Of a stretch of DNA of 5,006 nt, positions 1 to 5,006 are shown one piece after another. The position numbers and the translations under genes were made by a program. Position 1 is the stretch's first letter. Each line of letters begins with the position of its first letter. The notes beneath the pieces were generated by a model, which was given only the letters and a program-made list of their open reading frames with translations, made no database searches and was not told where the DNA came from. Origin of the DNA: Phycisphaeraceae bacterium (GTDB lineage: Bacteria > Planctomycetota > Phycisphaerae > Phycisphaerales > Phycisphaeraceae); assembly GCA_007119405.1 (NCBI GenBank), contig SKPT01000588.1:1-5006 (forward strand), written 5' to 3'.

Positions 1-187
1 TCGCCTCGAGTCCGGCGTTGAAGGTCTCGTCGTCGAGGTTCTGCGGGTTGAGCTCGGCCAGCAGCTCCTCCATGGCGGCGTCGCGATCCGCCGGCGCCAG
101 CGCCTCCTGCTCGCCGGCGATCTCGTCCAGGGCCTGCGCCAGGCTCTGGTTGTTGGGGCCGCGGGCGTCGAACGCGAACAGGTCGCG
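1..187 (-). other. Alpha-helical linker expected to precede a beta-barrel (residues 1542-1603)
   Basis: The pattern changes from strands to helix-forming sequence rich in Ala, Glu, Leu and Gln. It begins RDLFAFDARGPNNQSLAQAL and later has AAMEELLAELNPQN. In autotransporters a segment of the form 'N...A..ALD......L...L..L.....' lies just before the translocator barrel and forms the helix through its pore. The frame stays open at base 1, so the barrel (commonly 250-300 residues) would be encoded beyond the window. The match is by pattern, not by alignment. Confidence 0.7.
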
Positions 188-3100
188 GCTGGTCACGACG
201 ACCAGGGTCGGGTTGTCCTCGAGCTCGATCGAAAACCGCAGCAGGGTGTCGGTGTCGACTTCGAGCTCGATCGCCTCCGGGTCGACATCGATGCTCCCGG
301 CCGTCACGACGGGCAAGCGCAGGCCTGACGCCAGCGGCGCCGGGCTGTCGAGCTGGTCCATCACCAGCCGCGCCCCATCCTGGATGACGCTGTCGCCGGT
401 GACCGCGACGCTGTCGCTGGCGCTCGTGATATCAAAGCGGATCACGGTCCGGCTGTCCGCCTCAAGCGTCAGGTCGCCGTCGATCTGGAGCGTGGTGAAC
501 GGCTGGCCGCCGCTCGTCGCGGGACGCAAGGCGCCGCCCGCGCCGACGGTGACCGGCGCCTCGACGCTTCCCGCGCCGCGCAGCGCGCCGCCCGGCTCGA
601 CGATCACCTCGCCCGAGCTGAAGAGGCCCGCGGCATGCACATCGAGGTGCCCGTTGGCGATGCGGGTCTGCGACGCGATCGCCAGGTTCGAGCCGGCGTC
701 GAGCTGGACCGCCCCGCCGGCGACGTTCAACTCCTGCAGACTCATCGCCGCGCCCGTCGGCAGGTGCATCAGCCCCTGCTCGATGGTGGCCTGGTTCGGG
801 TCGCTGTCGTCGGAGTGGATGCGCAGCGTGCCGGCGCCCGTCTTGACGAAGCCCGCACCGCCGGTCAGCCGCCCCTCGACGTCCAGGTCCTCGTTGAGAC
901 CGAACGTCAGTGTGTCGGCGAGCGTGATCGTCGTGTCCGCCCCCAGCCTCGTGGGCGCGCTGTTCGTGACCGCGAGCAGCGCGGGCTGATCCACGAGCAG
1001 GCTCGGCCCGTTGAGCGTCAACGCGCCGCCATCGGCCAGCGTCAGGGTGTCACGCAGGTGCAGCGTCACCGGGTCGTCAATGGTCATCGCCGTTGACGCG
1101 AACATGGACGTCGGCCCGTCGACATGCACGTCGCTGGTGCCGGCCAGCGCGGTGTCGGCATCGAGGCGGAGCGTGCCCTGGTTGACCTGGATCGCGCCGG
1201 TGACGCTGCCCGTGAGCATGAGCATGCCGCCGTTGTCGACTGCCAGTGGGTCTTGCGGTGTGACGGTGGCGCCGGCGTCGAGCCGTAGGGTGCCGCCGTC
1301 GACGGTCAGAACCTCGAGGTCGATGTCCGCGCCGGACGTCATGTGCAACGTGCCGCCGATGACGAAGGCGGTGTCGATGCTGCTGGTGTCCGAGTGCACG
1401 CGCAGCGTGCCGGGGCCGGTCAGCGCCAGGGCCGCCGCGCCGGTGAAGCTCCCTTCCACGTCCAGGTCCTGGCCCAGGACCATCAAAAGCGGGTGGTCGA
1501 GCGTGACGACCGTGCTGGGGCCGAGGACGGTCGGCGCGGTGTTGCTGACCGCCAGCGTCGCGGGCTGATCGACCAGCAGACCCGGGCCGTCCAGCGTCAG
1601 GGCTTCGCCGTCGGCCAGCGTCAGCGTGTCGCGAAGCTGCAGGGACGTGGGCGCGTCGATGGTCACGGCGGCGGAGGCGCGCATGATCGTAGGCCCGTCA
1701 ACGTTGACCTGGGTGGTGTCGGCCAGCGCGTCGTCGCCGTCGAGCTGGAGCGTCCCCTCGTCGACCTGGATCAGCCCGTTGACGCTCCCGGCGAGCATGG
1801 CGGTGGCGCCGTTGCTGAGCGTGAGCTGCTCCTGGGGCGTAACACTGGCGCCGGCGTCGAGGCGCAGCGTCGCACCGTCGACGATCAGTTCTTCGAGATT
1901 CATGGCGGCGTCATCGAGCAGCCACAGCATGCTCTGCCCGGTGACTTCCGCGGCGGTGGCGACGTCGACCTGGGCGTCGGTGCCGGCCTCGAACAGTGAA
2001 GACTCGCTGACCTCGAGACGATTGGCATTGAGCTGGGCCTCCGCGTCCAGGCGCAGCTCACTGGCGCCCGTCAGCCCCACCAGACCGGTGACCGTCATCT
2101 CGGCCTGCTCGAGAATGCTGGCCTCCGCGTCGTCGACGAGCAGCGCGGTGGTGGTCAGCTCCGCCCCGTCGAGCACCTCGAACTGCCCGGCCTGGATGAT
2201 CGTCTGGCCGTAGGAATTGGCGGTGCCACCGACCGCCAGCGTCCCCTCGCCGGTGGAGACAAGGTTGCGGTTGCCGCTGATGTCGCCGAGGATGCTGAAC
2301 TGTCCGCCCTCGACAATGTCGAAGGTCAGGTGCCCGTTGAGCACAAGCTGGCCACCGGCGGCGACGCGATTCTCGGCGGTGTTGGCGATGGTGATCTGCG
2401 GATCCATGCCGCTGACGGCCGCGACGGTGCCGGCAAAGTCGATCGCCTCGCCCTCGATCAGGTGCAGGTGGCCGGCGATCTCGAAGTCGTTGTCGAGCGT
2501 GACCTCGACGTCGGCGCCGAGGTTGGCCTGGTCGACGATGCGCACGGTACCTGTGCCGAAGGACTCGTCGTCCCCCACGCGGGTGGTGCCGCTGGTCAGC
2601 CACGTGCCGCCGCTGTAGTCGTTGGCGGTGGCGAGGATCAGCGTGCCGCCGCCGCCGTGGCTGATCCCGTCCCCGCCGGTCACCTGCCCGTCCAGGGTCA
2701 GGTCGCCGTCGCCTTCGAGCGTGAGACTGTTATCGAGGCTGAGGGTCGACTCGACGGTGGTGATGCTGGTGGTGTTGAGCCTGAGGACGACGTCGTCATC
2801 AATGGTCATCTCGTCGCCGGCGAAGGTCAGCGCGGCGCCATCGAGCAGGGTCAGGTTGGCCTGGAGCTCGACGTTCTGGTCGATGCTCAGGCTCTCGAGG
2901 GCACGCAGTGAGGCATTGCTCTCGACACGGAACCAGTCGCCGACGCCGAAGGGGCTTTCGCCGGCGATCTCCAGCGTGCCGCCGCGCAGCAGGGTCTCGC
3001 CGTCGTAGGCGTTCTCGCCGGTGAGGCGGAGGGTGCCGCTGCCGGCCTTGATGAGCGTCCCATCGCCGACGATCGCCGCGTCGACGACGGCGGTGCCGAC

Positions 3101-4810
3101 GCCTGCGAAGGTCAGGCCCAAGCCGTTGAGATCGACTTCCGCGTCCTCGTCGAACACGACATGTCCGTCGTCCGGCTGGGTAAGGATGGTCAGGCGGCGG
3201 TGGGCGTTGAGGATCCGCCAGTCGCCTTCGAACCGCAGTTCGCCCAGCGGGATCAGGTCGAGGTTCGTGTCCAGGTGGACGCTGGCCGCGGTGCGCGCTT
3301 CGGGCTCGCCGGCGGCGCTGCCCAGTGAATCCAGCCCGTCTTCGAGGTAGAGGTTCTCGCTGGCGCCGAAGGCATTGGCGCCGGCAAAGCGCACGTCGCC
3401 CTCTTGGAGGCGGGTATCGCCCAGGTAGTCGTTCGCGCCGGTGAGGATCAGGGTTCCAAGCGAGTCGTAGATCAGCGCGTCCTGCCCGGTCTGCCCACCG
3501 CGGATGCGGCCGTCGATGCGCATTTCCGAGGCGCCCAGGCCGTCGATGGTCAGTGTGGCGTCGCCCAGCCGGATCTCGCTCGTATCGTGAAGATGGGCCT
3601 GGGCGGCGTGCTCCATGAACAAGGTGGTGTCGCTGTTGTCCATGTTGATGACGCCGGCGAGCTGCACAAGGCTGTTGTCGTCGGTGACGCCGAAGCGGAT
3701 GCGGCCGGCGTCCGGTCCATCCTGGACGAGAAAGTCGTAGTCGAGCACAACGTCGGCGTCGTGTGAACCGAGCATGAACGCGCCGATGACCGTGATGCTT
3801 CCGCTGGTGTCGCCGAAGGCCCGGTCGTCGCCGACGAACACCTGCACCGTGTTTTCCAGGCCGACTTCGGTCTGTTCGATGGTGGTTTGCCCGGTGTAGG
3901 TCGACGCGGCGTGCAGGTGAGTTTCGGAATTGGTGAAGCTCACGTCGCCGTCGCCCTGGATGGCGCCGAAGAGATGGACCTCGGAACCGGTGAAGCTCAC
4001 ATCGCCGTCGCCGCGGATGTCGGCGTGAACCTCGGCCCAGCCGTCCTCGAAGCTGATGTCGCCGCCGCCACCGATGGCCGCGTGCTGCACGACCGCGAAC
4101 CCGTCGTCAAAGGTGATGTCGCCGGCGCCGACGATCTCGGCCCAGCTTTCGACCTGCCCCGTGATGGTCAGGTTCTTGGTTTCGCCGGCCTGCTTGCCGC
4201 GGGAGGTGTCGATCACTTCGCCTTGCAGTTCAAGTCCGTCGCCACCGTCGATCGTCGTGTCATCCCACAGCCAGATGTCGTTTTCGATGATCTGTGTGGT
4301 ACCGCTGCTGTTGGTGATCCCCCCCGTCCCGAGGTACAGCGCGTTGCCGGTGATCGTGTACTGCGGTGCGGCTTCACTTTCCCAGATGCCCTCCTCGTCG
4401 TCGAACTCGCGGAACATGTCGAACGTCAGGCTGTAGACCTCCCAGTGATTCTCGCCCGCGACCCACTGGTCGACCGTGCTCGTCTCGCTGCCGCGGCCGG
4501 CGAACAGCGGCTGTACCCCGGCCGGGGGCGCCTCGGCGCCGGCGCCGAGTGGGTCCGTCCCCCGAGGGCCCATCAGCTCCAACTCGCCATATTCGGACCA
4601 CTTGCTGCCGGTCCACACACCCGTGCCCACCCACTCCATGTGCCCCTCAAGCTCGGGCGGAGGCGGATCGCCAAGGGCCACCGGCACCGCCACAGCCAAC
4701 GCCGCCACCGTGGCCAGGGTCGCCAGGCGCGCCCGCGCCAAAGCCATCGTCCCACGCGTGCCTTGCACATACGCGACGTGCCCAGTACCGACAGACCGGT
4801 GCATCTTCAT
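1..4810 (-). CDS. Large autotransporter-like beta-strand repeat surface protein (3' end outside window)
   Basis: This frame is open for 1603 codons with no stop or frameshift and runs off the left edge. The product is predicted to be exported and to form a long right-handed beta-helix at the cell surface. Order of parts: signal peptide (1-47), Trp-rich domain (48-219), four short GDGD-type repeats (220-303), at least seven autotransporter-associated beta-strand repeats (about 283-1365), a 193-residue tandem duplication (980-1365), a helix cap (1366-1541) and a pre-barrel linker (1542-1603). I saw no cysteine and only about six lysines, while Asp, Gly, Thr and Leu abound, as is usual for secreted beta-helix passengers. 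The start at 4810 has a GAGGGG site six bases upstream. In-frame ATGs at 4804 and 4747 are alternatives; the latter would give a compact 26-residue signal peptide. No catalytic motif was recognised, so adhesion or a surface-structure role is inference. A C-terminal beta-barrel is expected off the edge. Without one it would be a barrel-less repeat protein as in some Planctomycetes. Confidence 0.9.
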   Translation of the reverse strand, partial: MKMHRSVGTGHVAYVQGTRGTMALARARLATLATVAALAVAVPVALGDPPPPELEGHMEWVGTGVWTGSKWSEYGELELMGPRGTDPLGAGAEAPPAGVQPLFAGRGSETSTVDQWVAGENHWEVYSLTFDMFREFDDEEGIWESEAAPQYTITGNALYLGTGGITNSSGTTQIIENDIWLWDDTTIDGGDGLELQGEVIDTSRGKQAGETKNLTITGQVESWAEIVGAGDITFDDGFAVVQHAAIGGGGDISFEDGWAEVHADIRGDGDVSFTGSEVHLFGAIQGDGDVSFTNSETHLHAASTYTGQTTIEQTEVGLENTVQVFVGDDRAFGDTSGSITVIGAFMLGSHDADVVLDYDFLVQDGPDAGRIRFGVTDDNSLVQLAGVINMDNSDTTLFMEHAAQAHLHDTSEIRLGDATLTIDGLGASEMRIDGRIRGGQTGQDALIYDSLGTLILTGANDYLGDTRLQEGDVRFAGANAFGASENLYLEDGLDSLGSAAGEPEARTAASVHLDTNLDLIPLGELRFEGDWRILNAHRRLTILTQPDDGHVVFDEDAEVDLNGLGLTFAGVGTAVVDAAIVGDGTLIKAGSGTLRLTGENAYDGETLLRGGTLEIAGESPFGVGDWFRVESNASLRALESLSIDQNVELQANLTLLDGAALTFAGDEMTIDDDVVLRLNTTSITTVESTLSLDNSLTLEGDGDLTLDGQVTGGDGISHGGGGTLILATANDYSGGTWLTSGTTRVGDDESFGTGTVRIVDQANLGADVEVTLDNDFEIAGHLHLIEGEAIDFAGTVAAVSGMDPQITIANTAENRVAAGGQLVLNGHLTFDIVEGGQFSILGDISGNRNLVSTGEGTLAVGGTANSYGQTIIQAGQFEVLDGAELTTTALLVDDAEASILEQAEMTVTGLVGLTGASELRLDAEAQLNANRLEVSESSLFEAGTDAQVDVATAAEVTGQSMLWLLDDAAMNLEELIVDGATLRLDAGASVTPQEQLTLSNGATAMLAGSVNGLIQVDEGTLQLDGDDALADTTQVNVDGPTIMRASAAVTIDAPTSLQLRDTLTLADGEALTLDGPGLLVDQPATLAVSNTAPTVLGPSTVVTLDHPLLMVLGQDLDVEGSFTGAAALALTGPGTLRVHSDTSSIDTAFVIGGTLHMTSGADIDLEVLTVDGGTLRLDAGATVTPQDPLAVDNGGMLMLTGSVTGAIQVNQGTLRLDADTALAGTSDVHVDGPTSMFASTAMTIDDPVTLHLRDTLTLADGGALTLNGPSLLVDQPALLAVTNSAPTRLGADTTITLADTLTFGLNEDLDVEGRLTGGAGFVKTGAGTLRIHSDDSDPNQATIEQGLMHLPTGAAMSLQELNVAGGAVQLDAGSNLAIASQTRIANGHLDVHAAGLFSSGEVIVEPGGALRGAGSVEAPVTVGAGGALRPATSGGQPFTTLQIDGDLTLEADSRTVIRFDITSASDSVAVTGDSVIQDGARLVMDQLDSPAPLASGLRLPVVTAGSIDVDPEAIELEVDTDTLLRFSIELEDNPTLVVVTSRDLFAFDARGPNNQSLAQALDEIAGEQEALAPADRDAAMEELLAELNPQNLDDETFNAGLEA
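188..715 (-). other. Beta-helix cap region of the passenger (residues 1366-1541)
   Basis: This segment matches the end of autotransporter passengers: a strand pair, then EPGGALRGAGSV, VTVGAGGALRP, TLQIDGDLTL, a D-rich strand with SDSVAVTGDSV, then VMDQL, LPVVTAGSID, and FSIELEDNPTLVVVTS. In the family the second block usually reads 'G.L.PG.S.GTL...G', so TSGGQPFTTLQIDGD is a variant of it. The region is thought to help nucleate folding of the passenger outside the cell; that role is known for the family, not shown here. Confidence 0.8.
716..1294 (-). repeat. 193-residue tandem duplication, second copy (residues 1173-1365)
   Basis: This copy has exactly the same length as the first (579 bases) and starts directly after it. 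DNA similarity is visible too: the blocks around 980-1060 and 1560-1640 match closely on the plus strand. Its last third (residues 1313-1365, bases 716-874) keeps a better family core, GGAGFVKTGAGTLRI, including the Lys lost in the first copy. A third start follows at base 715 (GAVQLDAG) but breaks off within about ten residues, where the cap begins. Confidence 0.9.
1295..1873 (-). repeat. 193-residue tandem duplication, first copy (residues 980-1172)
   Basis: This segment and the next are collinear over 193 residues with no gap. By hand count about 114 positions are identical (roughly 59%). Shared blocks include TLRLDAGA, GSV.G.IQV, VDGPT.M, LRDTLTLADG, LLVDQPA, DLDVEG and GTLR.HSD. The last third (residues 1120-1172, bases 1295-1453) is a degenerate beta-strand repeat unit, with TGPGTLRVHSD in place of the canonical core and no 'N.Y.G.T' segment. 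Confidence 0.9.
2129..2287 (-). repeat. Autotransporter-associated beta-strand repeat, unit 5 (residues 842-894)
   Basis: The unit reads GDISGNRNLVSTGEGTLAV, then TANSYGQTIIQAGQFEVLDGAEL. It keeps the STGEGTL and N.Y.QT core. The following stretch (residues 895-979) shows strand alternation without a full motif and ends in AAMNLEELIVDG, which also precedes the same point in both duplicated units. Confidence 0.8.
2531..2695 (-). repeat. Autotransporter-associated beta-strand repeat, unit 4 (residues 706-760)
   Basis: The unit reads G.VTGGDGISHGGGGTLIL, then ATANDYSGGTWL and SGTTRVGDDESFGTGTVRI. All core positions (GTL, N.Y.G.T, G....V, FG.G.V.I) are present. The usual Lys of the first strand is replaced by His next to a run of four glycines. 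Confidence 0.85.
2918..3073 (-). repeat. Autotransporter-associated beta-strand repeat, unit 3 (residues 580-631)
   Basis: This is the closest copy to the family pattern: IVGDGTLIKAGSGTLRL, then TGENAYDGETLL, then GGTLEIAGESPFG. It contains the G.G.L.K.G.GTL.L.G.N.Y.G.T....GTL sequence in order with no gap, and was the main basis for naming the protein family. Confidence 0.9.
3335..3511 (-). repeat. Autotransporter-associated beta-strand repeat, unit 2 (residues 434-492)
   Basis: This unit contains the family core clearly: GTLILTGANDYLGDTRL, then G.VRFAGANAFGASENLYL. The stretch between units 1 and 2 (residues 344-433) has regular beta-strand alternation (for example DATLTIDGLG, SEMRIDGRI) but no clear full copy of the motif. 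Confidence 0.8.
3782..3964 (-). repeat. Autotransporter-associated beta-strand repeat, unit 1 (residues 283-343)
   Basis: This unit reads as a divergent member of the family: GDGDVSF replaces the usual G.G.L.K, then STYTGQTTI matches the conserved 'Y.G.T.I' core, and VGDDRAFGDTSGSITV matches the usual 'G...A.G.G.I.V' end. It overlaps the last of the short repeats, which suggests that those arose from the front half of such a unit. Confidence 0.65.
3902..4153 (-). repeat. Four short tandem repeats, GDGDVSF type (residues 220-303)
   Basis: Four successive units of about 18-20 residues share the core G-(A/G/D)-G-D-(I/V)-(S/T)-F followed by an acidic or polar turn and a short strand: GAGDITFDDG, GGGDISFEDG, GDGDVSFTGSE, GDGDVSFTNSE. 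The similarity is visible in the DNA as well; the blocks around 3935 and 3990 are nearly identical over about 20 bases. Each unit probably forms one turn of the beta-helix. The third unit contains the tripeptide RGD (residues 266-268). The last unit runs into the first long repeat. Confidence 0.8.
4154..4669 (-). other. Trp-rich N-terminal domain of the surface protein (residues 48-219)
   Basis: After the Pro-rich start of the mature protein (DPPPPELEG), this part differs from the repeats that follow. It carries eight tryptophans (three in the first 24 residues, in the pattern W-x5-W-x4-W with a central WTG), a flexible Ala/Pro/Gly stretch (GAGAEAPPAG), and an acidic patch (FDDEEG). A 'WTG..W' opening is common at the mature N-terminus of beta-strand repeat proteins, so it may cap the beta-helix. 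From about residue 155 (TITGNALYLG, then NDIWLWDD) the alternating beta-strand pattern begins. No enzymatic motif was recognised. Confidence 0.6.
4532..4549. repeat. 18-bp perfect palindrome inside the coding sequence
   Basis: The sequence ctcggcgccggcgccgag equals its own reverse complement. A second perfect palindrome of 12 bases (ccccggccgggg, 4516-4527) lies five bases to its left. Both fall in codons for the Gly/Ala/Pro-rich linker of the N-terminal domain. They could fold into stable stems in the mRNA, but biased GC-rich codons for Gly and Ala may be enough to explain them. Confidence 0.6.
4670..4810 (-). other. Signal peptide coding segment (residues 1-47)
   Basis: From the 4810 start the N-terminus has a basic stretch (Arg19, Arg26, Arg28), then a hydrophobic run of Leu, Ala, Val and Thr at residues 29-46. 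A Sec-type cleavage site is likely after Gly47 (A-L-G, then D-P-P-P-P), with small residues at -3 and -1. At 47 residues it is longer than a typical signal peptide. Long N-regions are known in large autotransporters, but this one does not obviously match the known extended signal peptide region. Starting at Met22 (base 4747) would give an ordinary 26-residue signal peptide, so the true start may be there. Confidence 0.75.
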
Positions 4811-4816
4811 TGTCAG

Positions 4817-4822
4817 CCCCTC
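4817..4822 (-). promoter_or_regulatory. Probable ribosome binding site for the large surface protein
   Basis: The minus strand reads GAGGGG six bases before the ATG at 4810, containing the GAGG core of a Shine-Dalgarno site at good spacing. This favours 4810 over the ATG at 4747, which has only GGGA close upstream. The site lies in one arm of a possible six-pair hairpin (4815-4829, GGCUCC-UGA-GGGGCU with two G-U pairs), which could dampen initiation. No convincing -35/-10 promoter was found upstream. Confidence 0.55.
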
Positions 4823-4871
4823 AGGAGCCCTTGGAGTCAACGGGTAGCCAATCCACATCAATCGACTACCA

Positions 4872-5006
4872 TCATTGCACCCGCCCCCTTGGTCCCCCGA
4901 CCGCGCGGCACAATCCGGCTCGGACACCAATGTACCGCCGTTCGGCATCCGGGTCCAACGCCGCCATCCGTCGTGGATCGGCTTCCGGATCGGCCGGCAT
5001 CGCCCA
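4872..5006 (-). CDS. Possible 3' end of an upstream gene, unrecognised
   Basis: A minus-strand frame enters from the right edge and stops with TGA at 4872-4874, giving 44 residues such as RRMAALDPDAERRYIGVR. It would end 61 bases before the start at 4810, compatible with a shared transcript, and no terminator stem followed by a T run lies between them. Third positions here are less GC-rich than in the large gene, and no family was recognised. A plus-strand frame starting ATG at 4930 and open to the right edge (MYRRSASGSN...) is an equally unproven alternative. The region may simply be non-coding. Confidence 0.22.
   Translation of the reverse strand, partial: WAMPADPEADPRRMAALDPDAERRYIGVRAGLCRAVGGPRGRVQ

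Noticed and set aside
18..989. Plus-strand open frame of 323 codons, rich in Ser, Ala and Pro
   Set aside because: It lies wholly antisense to the beta-helix gene. Its Ser/Arg/Ala/Pro-rich low-complexity composition is what the complement of GC-rich codons for Asp, Gly, Leu and Thr gives. No ribosome site or family pattern supports it.
716..1873. Tandem repeats as a CRISPR array or mobile element
   Set aside because: The repeat units are 579 bases, coding, in frame and diverged, with no spacers, terminal inverted repeats or transposase. They are internal protein repeats.
2058..2603. Minus-strand frame of 181 codons, rich in Arg, His and Gly
   Set aside because: It is out of frame with the large gene on the same strand and has a composition (RRRR, HRR runs) typical of a frame-shifted reading of GC-rich DNA. 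The main frame here carries clear repeat units 4 and 5.
1011..3350. Series of overlapping plus-strand open frames of 109-218 codons
   Set aside because: Two of the frames resemble each other only because the 193-residue duplication below them repeats on the opposite strand. All are antisense shadows of the minus-strand gene and overlap one another in different frames.
4573..4770. Minus-strand frame of 65 codons starting ATG at 4770 and rich in Trp and Arg
   Set aside because: It overlaps the signal peptide region out of frame. The main frame gives a proper signal peptide and then domain continuity, while this one ends quickly and resembles no known protein.
4815..4829. Hairpin upstream of the start as a terminator or riboswitch
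   Set aside because: The stem has only six pairs with two G-U pairs and a three-base loop, and there is no T run after it. It may affect ribosome access but does not qualify as a terminator or a known riboswitch.

Overview
The window is dominated by one gene on the minus strand. A single reading frame runs without a stop from a start near 4810 to the left edge. That is 4809 bases, or 1603 codons, and the gene is cut off there. The product is a very large exported protein made of autotransporter-associated beta-strand repeats, the 'GTL..TG.N.Y.G.T....G' type of parallel beta-helix found in autotransporter (type V secretion) passengers. No RNA gene, CRISPR array or insertion sequence was seen.

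Layout in the direction of transcription (right to left): about 200 bases of upstream DNA (4811-5006) hold a Shine-Dalgarno-like site and perhaps the tail of another minus-strand gene. Next come a signal peptide (residues 1-47) and a tryptophan-rich N-terminal domain (48-219). Four short repeats built around 'GDG-D-(V/I)-(S/T)-F' follow (220-303, overlapping the first long repeat), then a beta-helix with at least seven repeat units (about 283-1365). The last two units lie inside an exact 193-residue tandem duplication (980-1172 and 1173-1365). A beta-helix cap (1366-1541) with the usual 'GG.L.G.G.......V..GG.L.P' pattern leads into an alpha-helical linker (1542-1603) with 'NNQSLAQALDE' and 'LLAELNPQN'. 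Linkers of this kind sit just before the autotransporter beta-barrel, so the barrel, if present, should lie just beyond base 1. It cannot be seen here.

The organism is a high-GC bacterium with a Gram-negative type envelope, with strong G/C at third codon positions. Large proteins of this kind are common in Proteobacteria and in Planctomycetes/Verrucomicrobia-type bacteria. The sequence does not settle which. The many plus-strand open frames are antisense shadows of this GC-rich gene. I found no new enzymatic system. The points worth checking are the recent internal duplication, the short repeats with an RGD tripeptide, the start-site ambiguity and the expected barrel outside the window.
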